A stretch of DNA of 64,000 nt from FEN-1219 sp963810755 (GTDB lineage Bacteria; Pseudomonadota; Gammaproteobacteria; Steroidobacterales; Rariloculaceae), in assembly GCA_963810755.1 (NCBI GenBank), contig CAWEOP010000009.1, positions 1,240,001 through 1,304,000 of the forward strand. Reading direction: 5' to 3'. Positions 56,920-63,943 of the stretch are shown here, one piece after another. Under the pieces are notes generated by a model. It was not told where the DNA came from. It did no database searches and saw only the letters and a program-made list of their open reading frames with translations. How positions within the stretch are numbered: the first letter of the stretch is position 1; each line of letters begins with the position of its first letter. A program made the translations under genes and the position numbers.

Positions 56920-57007
56920 GTATAACGTCCCGGTTCAGCGGCGGCGCGCTGACGCTAGGTGCCTTGGCACTTTATCCATCACCGTCCGCTGCAACCGGTT
57001 GTTATGG
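56920..57007 (-). repeat. attC site, short class (88 bp)
   Basis: Minus strand: CCATAAC, AACCGGTTGCAGCGGACGG, centre AAAGTGCCAAGGCAC, then CGCCGCTGAACCGGGAC and GTTATAC. The outer boxes use the ATAAC/GTTAT variant instead of CTAAC/GTTAG. Arms match the 57549 site almost exactly. Confidence 0.8.
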
Positions 57008-57025
57008 CGTTGGCACAACGCCCGC

Positions 57026-57259
57026 CTAAAAGGCTACGCGAGCCTGCATGATTGCGCGACGCAGCGAGCGCGGGAAATCGACAGGCGCGAAGTACTCTTT
57101 GGGAAAGCGACAGTCTTCACCGGACTCGTCAACAACGCGGATATGTCCGAGTCGCGCCGCCTTCGCATCCGGAAGCGCGACATAAACCTGCGCTTCTCGA
57201 GCGCGAGCACGTATCCAGAGTTGTCGAGACAGACTTACGAGGCGCTTTGCTCTCGCCAT
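57026..57259 (-). pseudogene. Short cassette protein with DESGEDxxFPKEYF motif, two compensating frameshifts
   Basis: The likely protein is about 76 residues, starting at an ATG at 57259 (MARAKRLV), continuing VCLDNSGYVLALEKR, then VYVALPDAKAARLGHIRVVD and ESGEDCRFPKEYFAPVDFP. To read it through, one extra A near 57235 must be removed and one missing base near 57190 added. The resulting sequence matches a small widespread family whose members read YxxSLExRKxYxxLPDxxAxxxGxxRVIDESGEDYLYPxxxF; I know it only as hypothetical. In the given frame (57026-57328) the first part is scrambled. It sits directly after another short ORF. Confidence 0.5.
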
Positions 57260-57507
57260 AGCGGAACTCTGCACAGAAATCGCTTGATCTTCATACCACG
57301 TTTGCCGATTCCGGCCGCTTCGTACCAATGCACCTCGGCCTGAACGATTTCGCCAGATTCGAGCAGCACTTCGCCGAAACCCTTACGCTTGTACCAACGT
57401 CCTCGACAGGTTGCGTCTGAAGCTTCGCAAGCACGCGAATCCCGAGGCGCTAGCGATCGTCTCGATGTCACAGAGTTCGCCACGATGTCGAAGACGCATC
57501 GGCGCAT
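57235..57507 (-). CDS. Short cassette ORF with HWYEAxGIGxxxxKIKR motif
   Basis: 90 residues in one frame; the start is unclear because the N-terminal third looks non-coding. The recognisable part is WYKRKGFGEVLLESGEIVQ, then AEVHWYEAAGIGKRGMKIKRFL. The HWYEAxGIG...KIKRxL ending recurs in small bacterial proteins of unknown role, which usually stop right after KIKRFL/YL; here the frame runs 12 residues further to overlap the next gene. A frameshift near either end is possible. With the gene at 57026 it forms a two-gene cassette, a layout often seen for toxin-antitoxin pairs. Confidence 0.4.
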   Translation of the reverse strand: MRRCVFDIVANSVTSRRSLAPRDSRACEASDATCRGRWYKRKGFGEVLLESGEIVQAEVHWYEAAGIGKRGMKIKRFLCRVPLWREQSAS

Positions 57508-57548
57508 GGTTCCGAAGCCAGGGAGCGTGGTTCAACGCAAGATCGGCG

Positions 57549-57635
57549 GCATAACGTCCCGGTTCAGCGGCGGCGCGCCGACGTTCGTGCCTTGGCACTT
57601 TATCCATCACCGTCCGCTGCAACCGGTTGTTCGGC
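57549..57635 (-). repeat. attC site, short class (87 bp)
   Basis: Minus strand: GCCGAAC, AACCGGTTGCAGCGGACGG, centre AAAGTGCCAAGGCAC, then GCCGCCGCTGAACCGGGAC and GTTATGC. The right box GTTATGCC approximately complements the left box GCCATAAC of the 56920 site, as expected if both ends belong to the same two-gene cassette. Confidence 0.8.
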
Positions 57636-57642
57636 GCTTGCG

Positions 57643-57833
57643 CTAAGCTTTCTTGCGCTTCGCGATGAGTCGCGCACTAGCCGGCACCAAATCGCTGGGA
57701 ACCTCCATCAACGTTTGGTCGCATTCACGCTCGATCGCGGCCTCATCTCAGCGAACCGCCTGTTCTTGCGGATTGCGTCATCGTAGTGCTCGAGCACTCG
57801 CTTGAGACGGGCGGCGCGATCGTCCCAGACACC
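57643..57833 (-). pseudogene. Second gene of a two-gene cassette, possible antitoxin-like partner, frameshifted
   Basis: Reading across one missing base near 57742 gives VWDDRAARLKRVLEHYDDAIRK, NRRFAE, then DEAAIERECDQTLMEVP, SDLVPASARLIAKRKKA and a stop 8 bases before the attC. The LMEVPxDLVPAxRxLIAK ending is one I associate with small proteins next to DUF4258-like ORFs. The start is not clear. Function as an antitoxin is speculation from position and size. Confidence 0.35.
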
Positions 57834-57860
57834 TCAGGAAACTGGTCAGGTGCGTTTACC

Positions 57861-58062
57861 TCATCGTTTTCTGCGCTTGCGAGCGCGCGGTAGGCCAACA
57901 GGTGGTTTGCCAGTTCGTTCGTCGGCCAGTGACAACGAAAATGCCATCTGTTTCTGGAACGTAGATTACTCGCAACGTATCGACCCGCTGAAGTCCGACC
58001 CAGGGCGACGCAGGCGAACCCTGCCGAACCAGGTCGATCCTCGCCGTGGTCGAAGCCAACAC
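57861..58062 (-). pseudogene. DUF4258-like C-terminal region, frameshifted
   Basis: From a GTG at 58062 the frame reads ASTTARIDLVRQGSPAS, WVGLQRVDTLRVIYVPE, TDGIFVVTGRRT; removing one A near 57918 continues TGKPPVGLPRARKRRKR and a TGA at 57861. The LRVIYVPETDGIFVVT...TGK...RRKR ending resembles DUF4258 proteins, some of which are toxins of toxin-antitoxin pairs. The N-terminal His-containing half of that family is not seen, so the gene may be truncated or diverged. It is followed within 30 bases by the presumed partner. Confidence 0.35.
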
Positions 58063-58127
58063 CGCCGCGATCGGACTCCTCGACGCGAAGTTATGATCTT
58101 GGACTCGGCAGAGTCCGTGACCTTGTC

Positions 58128-58253
58128 GGCTAACGCCGCAGTTCAGCGGCCGCGTGCTGCCGTGTGACGCGCGACGCGAGCGCATAATGAAATGGAGCGC
58201 TCGCGGAGTGGCCGCGATGCCGTGTGACGGTCCGCTGCAACTGCTTGTTAGGC
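58128..58253 (-). repeat. attC site, long class (126 bp)
   Basis: Minus strand: GCCTAAC, AAGCAGTTGCAGCGGACCG, centre with CATTTCATTATGCGCTCGCG, then CGGCCGCTGAACTGCGGC and GTTAGCC. The left box region GCCGCCTAAC complements the cassette start GTTAGGCGGC at 58594-58585, so both ends of the first cassette are defined. Confidence 0.83.
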
Positions 58254-58302
58254 GGCTGGCACGCGGCTGCTCGAAAACAAATTGAGTTCCTCGCGAAGAA
58301 GC

Positions 58303-58491
58303 TCACCGCAATCGACTCCCGCAGCGCACACAGGTGTTCGTAAAAGGCATACCCACCACCGGCAGGCTGAACTTCAACGCAAAGCTTTTTCCACAGACCG
58401 GACAGCGCCACGCGTAAGCGACCAACAGACTCACTGCCGCTATCGCAAACGCGACACCCGCCAACCAACTGCTACCGAGAGGCCCTGCCAC
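58303..58491 (-). CDS. First cassette gene: membrane protein with zinc-ribbon-like Cys pairs
   Basis: 62 residues from a GTG at 58491, but the same frame is open to the cassette boundary and codes SYFAWLRWRFV just upstream, which looks genuine; the true start may be a rare codon near 58570. One or two hydrophobic segments (SWLAGVAFAIAAVSLLVAYA) are followed by WRCPVCGKSFALKF and MPFTNTCVRCGSRLR. The two CXXC pairs suggest a zinc ribbon facing the cytoplasm. Role unknown. Confidence 0.55.
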   Translation of the reverse strand: MAGPLGSSWLAGVAFAIAAVSLLVAYAWRCPVCGKSFALKFSLPVVGMPFTNTCVRCGSRLR

Positions 58492-58594
58492 GACGAATCG
58501 CCAACGAAGCCACGCAAAATACGACGCGTGCGATGCGAAATGGCCGAGCGAGGCGTTTGGGGATATGGTTGTGCGCTCACTGTTGCCGCCTAAC

Positions 58595-58919
58595 TCTGAA
58601 ATCTACCCCATAAATGTCCCATTACAACGGGACAAAAGTGGGGGATATTTCTGTTGAGAGGACTGCACATGGCGCTGCGCCTGTGTCGTCTGTCCGATAT
58701 TCCCGAATACTAGCAAAACGAAACGGCTACATCGTGGAGGCCGCCGCTCCCGTGCAGAAGCGAGCTAAACCGCCTTTCGGGATGGCGATCGGGTCTCTAA
58801 CGAGCGGGATAGCGCGGCGCGAAGCCGGCGGCAGCGAATAAGCAAACGATGACCGGGGCCGCCTCGCGCAGCGCGCTCGACAGCTCCCGGTCGCCCCGTA
58901 GCCGAGGCGCGGCTAGGGA
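58595..58919. other. Array boundary region without a supported gene
   Basis: This 325-base stretch separates the cassette array from the amidase genes and is where attI and intI would be expected, since cassettes point away from it. No integrase reading frame or remnant was found. It has a lower GC content near the array, an extended palindrome at 58606-58644, and a short ORF (ATGGCGCTGCGCC at about 58669, with GAGAGGA upstream) that stops after 14 codons. It may be a scar of another element. Confidence 0.5.
58606..58644. repeat. Extended palindrome at the array edge
   Basis: TGTCCC (58615-58620) and GGGACA (58629-58634) are exact complements around an eight-base centre; outside them CCCC (58606-58609) and GGGG (58640-58644) continue the symmetry. 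It may be an operator or an end of an insertion element. It lies 12 bases from the GTTAGGC that opens the first cassette. Confidence 0.5.
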
Positions 58920-60503
58920 TCAGATCGGCGGCTTCTGCCAGCCGCCTGACTTGCTCTCGAGGTACGAAGCCACCGCGATGCAGATGTCTTCGCGCCACGG
59001 CTTCGCCACGACCTGCACGCCGATCGGCAGCTTGCCATCGGCCGAGCTGCCGCAGCGCACGACCACGACCGGCCAGCCCGTGCTGTTGAAGGCGCCCGTG
59101 TACGGCCAGCCGCCGCTCGCCGCGTCTCCGCCGCCCGCGTTGTTTTCCTGATCGATCGGTTGAGCGTAGCGGCCGTTCACCGGCGTGAGGAAGACGTCGT
59201 ACGACTTCATCCACTCGAGCATGCGCGACTTCGCGTGATCGTGCTCTTCCCAGGCCTGCACCATCTCGGCCGAAGTCAGCGGCGCGCCCTTGGCGACCGT
59301 TTCCTCGCGGCCCGGGGAAAAATTCTTCGTGCCCCATTTGTCGGCGAGACGTTTGTAGAACGCGCTGCCGTCGCCGCGACTCAGATTGCGGCGCGCCTCG
59401 GTGAGCTGCATGAGCGCGTCTTTCGGAGCGTCCTGCGTCACGCTCGCTGCCGTGCCGGTCAGCCATGCCGCGGCGGCGCGCACAGTCTTCTTCGTGTCCT
59501 CGTGCGTTGCGTTGCGGTTCGTGGCGCCGTTGTCGTCGATCCACGCGACGCGCAGCTTGCGCAAGTCGACCGTCGCCGGGTCGGCCCACGGCACGGGCGC
59601 GCACGAGGCGTCGTGGAAGTCGGGTCCACTGATGATCGGAGTGATCAACGCGAGGTCCTCGACGCGGCGCGTCATCGGGCCGAGCTGCTGCCAAAGATCG
59701 AAGATGCCGCCGTAGTCGACGATGTGCCCCGTGCGCGGCACGCGCACGCTCGTCGGCTTGATGCCCGCGATGCCGTTGTTGTGCGAAGGGCCGCGGATCG
59801 ATCCGCCCCAGTCGGAGCCGATGTCGAACGCGGCGAGGCCGGCGGCCACGACCGCGCCGGCACCGCCGGAGGATCCCGCCGTGCTGCGGGTCAGGTCATA
59901 GGGGTTGTGCGAGGAGCCATAGAGCAAGTTGCTGGCGGTGCTGATTCCGCCGAGGCCGCCGAGCGTGAACTCGGGAGTGTTGGTCTTGCCGAGCAAGATC
60001 GCGCCGGCTGCGCGCACGCGCGCGACGACCGTCGCGTCTTTCTCCGGCACGTACTGCTGGCGGCCGTAAGTAGCACCTGTGGTGATCACGCCGGCGGTGT
60101 CCAGCGAATCCTTGATGGTCATCGGCACGCCGTGCAGCGGACCCGCGAAGTCGCCGCGCGCGGCCCGCGCGTCGAGCGCCTTGGCTTCCTGGCGCGCGCG
60201 TGCGTAGCTGTTCATCACGACGGCGTTCAGCATGTCGTTGACGGCGAGCTGGCGCTCGATGAACGCTTCGACGGCCTCGACCGCCGAGACTTGCCGCGCA
60301 CGGAGCAGCTCCGCGAGCTTCGTCGCGGACATGAAGATCAGATCGGTCGTCTTGTCGGTGGAGCGCGGCGCGATCGCGGGCCGCGCCGGCATGCTGGCCA
60401 TCACCGCCGGCACGGCGACCGCGAGCGAGCTCGCGAGCCTGAACAAGTCGCGCCGCCGTAGGGACGGCGCATCGTGCGAACGCGTTTGGGTGGTGTCGTT
60501 CAT
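58920..60503 (-). CDS. Amidase-signature family enzyme with Tat-like signal
   Basis: 527 residues. The N-terminus has LRRRDLFRLASSLAVAVPAVMA, a twin-arginine-type signal. The triad is complete: Lys in MTIKDSLDTAGV, cis-Ser in AGSSGGAGAVVAAG, nucleophile Ser in GSDWGGSIRGPS. GLLGKTNTPEF-like GKTNTPEFTLGG is also typical. The C-terminal GVQVVAKPWREDI and GGWQKPPI close the fold. It is 24 bases downstream of the next amidase, to which it is clearly related, so the pair arose by tandem duplication. Substrate unknown; Tat export implies folding before transport. Confidence 0.87.
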   Translation of the reverse strand: MNDTTQTRSHDAPSLRRRDLFRLASSLAVAVPAVMASMPARPAIAPRSTDKTTDLIFMSATKLAELLRARQVSAVEAVEAFIERQLAVNDMLNAVVMNSYARARQEAKALDARAARGDFAGPLHGVPMTIKDSLDTAGVITTGATYGRQQYVPEKDATVVARVRAAGAILLGKTNTPEFTLGGLGGISTASNLLYGSSHNPYDLTRSTAGSSGGAGAVVAAGLAAFDIGSDWGGSIRGPSHNNGIAGIKPTSVRVPRTGHIVDYGGIFDLWQQLGPMTRRVEDLALITPIISGPDFHDASCAPVPWADPATVDLRKLRVAWIDDNGATNRNATHEDTKKTVRAAAAWLTGTAASVTQDAPKDALMQLTEARRNLSRGDGSAFYKRLADKWGTKNFSPGREETVAKGAPLTSAEMVQAWEEHDHAKSRMLEWMKSYDVFLTPVNGRYAQPIDQENNAGGGDAASGGWPYTGAFNSTGWPVVVVRCGSSADGKLPIGVQVVAKPWREDICIAVASYLESKSGGWQKPPI

Positions 60504-60527
60504 GAGCTGCTCCGTGTTTTCTAGCCG

Positions 60528-62060
60528 TTAGATCGGCGGCATCGACCAGCCGCCGGTCTGCTGCTCGATGTGCGCCATCGCCGCGATCACGACGTCGTCG
60601 CGCCAGGGCTGAGCGACGACCTGGATGCCGAGCGGCAAGCCCGGCGCCTCGGTGGACGTGCCGCAGCGCACGACGCCGGCGGGCCAGCCCGTCGTGTTGT
60701 ACTCGTTGCTGTACGACCCGCCGCGCGGGCGATCCGTCGGGCGCTCGTAGTCGAGCGGGATCGGCGCCCGCTGGTTCGCGGGACAAACGATCAGATCGTA
60801 TTTCTCGAACCACGCGAGCTGCTCGCTCTTGATCGAGTCCATCAGCTCGCACAGGCGCGTGAACTCCGGGCTCGGCAACACTTCTCCGTCGATGCGCAGC
60901 CCGGGTGAGGCTTGCGTCGTGCCGTGCTTCTTCAGCAAGCGCCGTATGTGCTCGCGGCCGTCGGCGGAGTTGAACGCTTGGCGAGCCTCGCCGAGCTCTT
61001 TCATCTTCGGCGGCATGTCCTCGGTGACTTTCGCGCCGACTTTCTTGAAGTACGCGATCGTTTGCGTGACGGTCGTCTGAATCTCGGGCGTCGGATCGAT
61101 TTCGCCATTCGTCGTGTAGTACGCGACTCGCAGCGCTCTCAGGTCCACGGAGGCGGGATTGCCGAGCGGCACCGGAGCCATGGCGGCGTCCCAGTCGTCC
61201 GGCCCGGAAAGGATCGGCAGCAGCAGCGCCAAGTCCTCCACGCGCCGCGCGAGCGGACCGGTCTCCTGGAACGAATCGAATGCACCGCCGTAGCCGACGA
61301 TGTGCCCGGTCCTCGGCACGCGTCCGAGCGTGGGTTTGATTCCCGCGATGCCGTTGGCGAAAGCGGGGCCGCGAATAGAGCCGCCGTAGTCGGAGCCGAT
61401 GTCGAAGAAGCTGCCGGCAGCCGCGACGATCGCGCCCGCGCCGCCCGACGAGCCGCTCGGCTGATAGTTCACGTCGTACGGATTCTTCGTGAGTCCGTAG
61501 ACGAGATTGACGGTGCCCTTGCCGCCGCCGCCGAGCGTGAACTCGGGCGTGTTGGTCTTGCCGAGCAGGATTGCTCCGGCCGCGCGCGCACGCGCAACCA
61601 CGGTCGCGTCGGCGCCCGGCACGAAGCTCTTGCGGCCGAGGGTACCGCCCGTGCTGACGACGCCGGCGGTGTCGAACGAGTCCTTCACCGTGAAGGGCAC
61701 GCCGTGCAGCGGTCCTTTGAACCGTCCCTTCGCAGTCATCGCGTCCGCCTCCGCGGCTTCCGCGAGCGCGCGCTCGCGGCACGTCGCGACGACGGCGTTG
61801 ATCATCGGGTTCACTTGGTCGATGCGCTCGTAGCAGCGGTTGACGAGCTCGACGGCGGAGACCTTGCCTTCGCGCAACATGCGCGCCACTTGCGTCGCCG
61901 ACGCCGAGAGAACCGAATCCGCCGACGTGACGGCGGCGCGCGCACTCCAGCGCGGTAGCGCTAGCATCGCGGCGGCGAGCGCACCGGTTCCGAGCACGCG
62001 GCGCCGCGAGACGTTCGTTTTGGATTTCGTGCTGTCGAATTTCGTCGTGGCGAATTTCAT
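60528..62060 (-). CDS. Amidase-signature family enzyme with Tat-like signal (upstream paralog)
   Basis: 510 residues. VSRRRVLGTGALAAAMLALP is a twin-arginine-type signal. Lys in FTVKDSFDTAGV, cis-Ser in SGSSGGAGAIVAAA and nucleophile in GSDYGGSIRGPA form the Ser-cisSer-Lys triad. GKTNTPEFTLGGGG, RVPRTGHIVGYGGAFD and the end GIQVVAQPWRDDV, GGWSMPPI match the downstream paralog segment for segment. It is the first gene of the pair; the ATG at 62060 lies 25 bases after the stop of the membrane-protein gene, so all three could be one transcript. Confidence 0.87.
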   Translation of the reverse strand: MKFATTKFDSTKSKTNVSRRRVLGTGALAAAMLALPRWSARAAVTSADSVLSASATQVARMLREGKVSAVELVNRCYERIDQVNPMINAVVATCRERALAEAAEADAMTAKGRFKGPLHGVPFTVKDSFDTAGVVSTGGTLGRKSFVPGADATVVARARAAGAILLGKTNTPEFTLGGGGKGTVNLVYGLTKNPYDVNYQPSGSSGGAGAIVAAAGSFFDIGSDYGGSIRGPAFANGIAGIKPTLGRVPRTGHIVGYGGAFDSFQETGPLARRVEDLALLLPILSGPDDWDAAMAPVPLGNPASVDLRALRVAYYTTNGEIDPTPEIQTTVTQTIAYFKKVGAKVTEDMPPKMKELGEARQAFNSADGREHIRRLLKKHGTTQASPGLRIDGEVLPSPEFTRLCELMDSIKSEQLAWFEKYDLIVCPANQRAPIPLDYERPTDRPRGGSYSNEYNTTGWPAGVVRCGTSTEAPGLPLGIQVVAQPWRDDVVIAAMAHIEQQTGGWSMPPI

Positions 62061-62085
62061 CTGGGATCACCCTTGCTTCGTTGCT

Positions 62086-63783
62086 TTACCGTAGTTCCTT
62101 GCGCCAGCTCGCGAGCGTCTTGTACGCATCCTCGCGCTGCATCTCCTCGCGACCCGAGTGTCCGATCGAGCCGCCGCGTTGCAACGCGTGCTCGAGAGTC
62201 TCGACTGCTTCTGCGACGCCGGCGCGATGCCGCGCTCTGCGCTCGACGCCGACATCCATGCCGGTCAGCGTCGGGATCAAGATCTGTTCGTACTGCGAGC
62301 GGTTGTAAATCAAGAACGCCAGCGCGGCCTCCCGGGCAGCGGTCGGTTGCAGCTCAGCGAGCCGTCGTGCGAGCGGCAATTGCCACTCCATCGATGCGAG
62401 CGCGGACCGTGCTTGCTGCAACGCTTGCTCGTCATGCCCTTCTTGGAACAAGACGTGGCCGCGCATCATGTACCCTACGTAATTCGCGCCCGGTCCGTTC
62501 AGGACCGCGAACGCGCCGGTGCTGAGTATCGTGAGCGGCACGCCGAAATAGAGTGCTTGCCGAAACAGCGTGCCGACGACGGATCGTTCCCGCGCAACGA
62601 GCGCAGGCGACTCTGCGGGCGCGCTCGTCCCGAACGCGCCGGCGCCGTGCGGAATTCCCAGGGTGTCTCTGTTCTGCTTGTGGCGCAGCTTCCAGATGAA
62701 GCCGTCGAAGTAGTAATGCAGCAGCGTGGACGTGAAGCCGAGCGCGAGCAGCACCGACATCAGCACGCGGCTCTCGTGCACACCGGTGAGCGCAGCGCCG
62801 TACAGGAGGCACAGCACGACGTAAGCGCCGCCGATCAACCAACCGCCGCGCCTGTGCAGCCTCCGAAACAGGCCCGCGCGCGCTCTATCGGAATTGGACG
62901 AGAGGGTGCGGTTGTAGCGCCACACGATCGCGAGGTACTGGGTCATGTGCACGATGCCGATCACGGCGAAGCCCACGTTGAAGGTCCAACCCGGCGCCCA
63001 CGAGAGAATCCAAGGGTTCGGCGTGTACGCGAGGAACATCACGCCGAACGTCGTCGCGAACAGCGTGAGCTTCACCACGCTGACGAAGTAGCCGCGGCGC
63101 CGGCACCACACGACGTAGCCGCCGTAGGCGAGTGTCGCGACCGCGGCCGCGCCGAACATGGCGATCGTGAGGCCGCGTACCACGGCGGCGGGAAACAGCA
63201 CCGCCACGGGCAGGTCCGCCGTCACGAACAGGTCCTCGAGGACACCGGCGAGCCACTCGCCGCTCGCGAGCGTGATGAAGATGAACCACGCCGCCGACAG
63301 GACGAGATCCATCCGCGCCGCGAGCTTCCTCGGCGCCGCATTGTGGCGGTCATAGATGCGCGTGAAGCCGTAGTGCTGCATCAAGAAGTGCCACGGATCC
63401 CAGAGCGCGAGCAGCACGAACAGATAGAGAACGTTCTCGATCGGGTAGTCGTGCACGTTCAAGTAGACGAGCGCGGCGGTGGCGAAGCCCAGCGGAATCA
63501 CCGGAGCGAGCACGAAGGTCCACTTGAACCGGCGGAACAGGTCCACGTCGCCGTAGACGCGAATGAAGGTCGGTAGGTGGTGTGCGACCGTCAACACGAC
63601 GTGCAGCAAGAGGATGTACGCGCTGGCATCCGCCGCGCCGAGCACACCGAACGACACGACGGCCGCGATCAGCACGAGCACCGGCGCCGCGACGACGAAC
63701 AGCGTGTCCTGCGCGGGGCTCAAGATCCAAGCTTGCCGCGCTACGGGCGGCAGCGGTCCAACCGCGGGCAACACCGCACTCAT
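62086..63783 (-). CDS. Polytopic membrane protein with conserved-looking His motifs, family not recognised
   Basis: 565 residues with about ten hydrophobic segments in the first 450 and a soluble C-terminal tail of helices (EGHDEQALQQARSALASMEWQ) like a single TPR. His/Trp-rich motifs lie at helix ends: VAHHLPTFIRVYGD, DPWHFLMQHYGFTRIYDRHN, VHMTQYLAIVWRYNR and LLHYYFDGFIWKLRHK. Such His clusters in membrane proteins can bind iron (as in desaturases) or heme, but spacing does not match a family I know. ATG at 63783 with GGAGGA about 12 bases upstream. It may be co-transcribed with the two amidases. Confidence 0.6.
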   Translation of the reverse strand: MSAVLPAVGPLPPVARQAWILSPAQDTLFVVAAPVLVLIAAVVSFGVLGAADASAYILLLHVVLTVAHHLPTFIRVYGDVDLFRRFKWTFVLAPVIPLGFATAALVYLNVHDYPIENVLYLFVLLALWDPWHFLMQHYGFTRIYDRHNAAPRKLAARMDLVLSAAWFIFITLASGEWLAGVLEDLFVTADLPVAVLFPAAVVRGLTIAMFGAAAVATLAYGGYVVWCRRRGYFVSVVKLTLFATTFGVMFLAYTPNPWILSWAPGWTFNVGFAVIGIVHMTQYLAIVWRYNRTLSSNSDRARAGLFRRLHRRGGWLIGGAYVVLCLLYGAALTGVHESRVLMSVLLALGFTSTLLHYYFDGFIWKLRHKQNRDTLGIPHGAGAFGTSAPAESPALVARERSVVGTLFRQALYFGVPLTILSTGAFAVLNGPGANYVGYMMRGHVLFQEGHDEQALQQARSALASMEWQLPLARRLAELQPTAAREAALAFLIYNRSQYEQILIPTLTGMDVGVERRARHRAGVAEAVETLEHALQRGGSIGHSGREEMQREDAYKTLASWRKELR

Positions 63784-63943
63784 GATCGGGAGTCGTCCTC
63801 CAACAAACTCCAGCCCGGATGACGCAGGAATGTGAGTCGCATTCTTTTTGTTAGACGGCTGCCCTTCCGCACACCCTACCGCGGGCTCCGCGGCTCTCCG
63901 GCCGGCCGCGGCGCGGCTTCCCGCTCGGCGCGGCGGTCCGCGA

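Larger units (their letters stand above)
52740..58594 (-). mobile_element. Integron gene-cassette array without integrase in view (CALIN)
   Basis: A run of short genes, all on the minus strand, is punctuated by six complete attC-type sites and several partial ones. Each full site reads on the minus strand from an RYYYAAC-like box (GCCTAAC), through TTGCAGCGGACGG, to CCGCTGAAC and a GTTRRRY-like end (GTTAGGC, GTTAGCC, GTTATGC). The arms pair except for one extra base in the left arm, as in true attC sites, and that asymmetry agrees with gene orientation. Cassette ends match: GTTAGGCGTCAA at the start of the 212-residue gene's cassette is the reverse complement of its own attC start, and likewise for three other cassettes. 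No intI gene was found on either side. Confidence 0.85.

Noticed and set aside
55760..58253. Long hypothetical proteins reading through the attC sites (endings such as NKQLQRTVTRHRGHSASAPFHYAL)
   Set aside because: These are recurrent translations of the attC repeats themselves and not genes.
63850..63860. A GTTAGAC box near the right end as another attC core
   Set aside because: No arms or partner box lie around it; a 7-base match by chance is expected.
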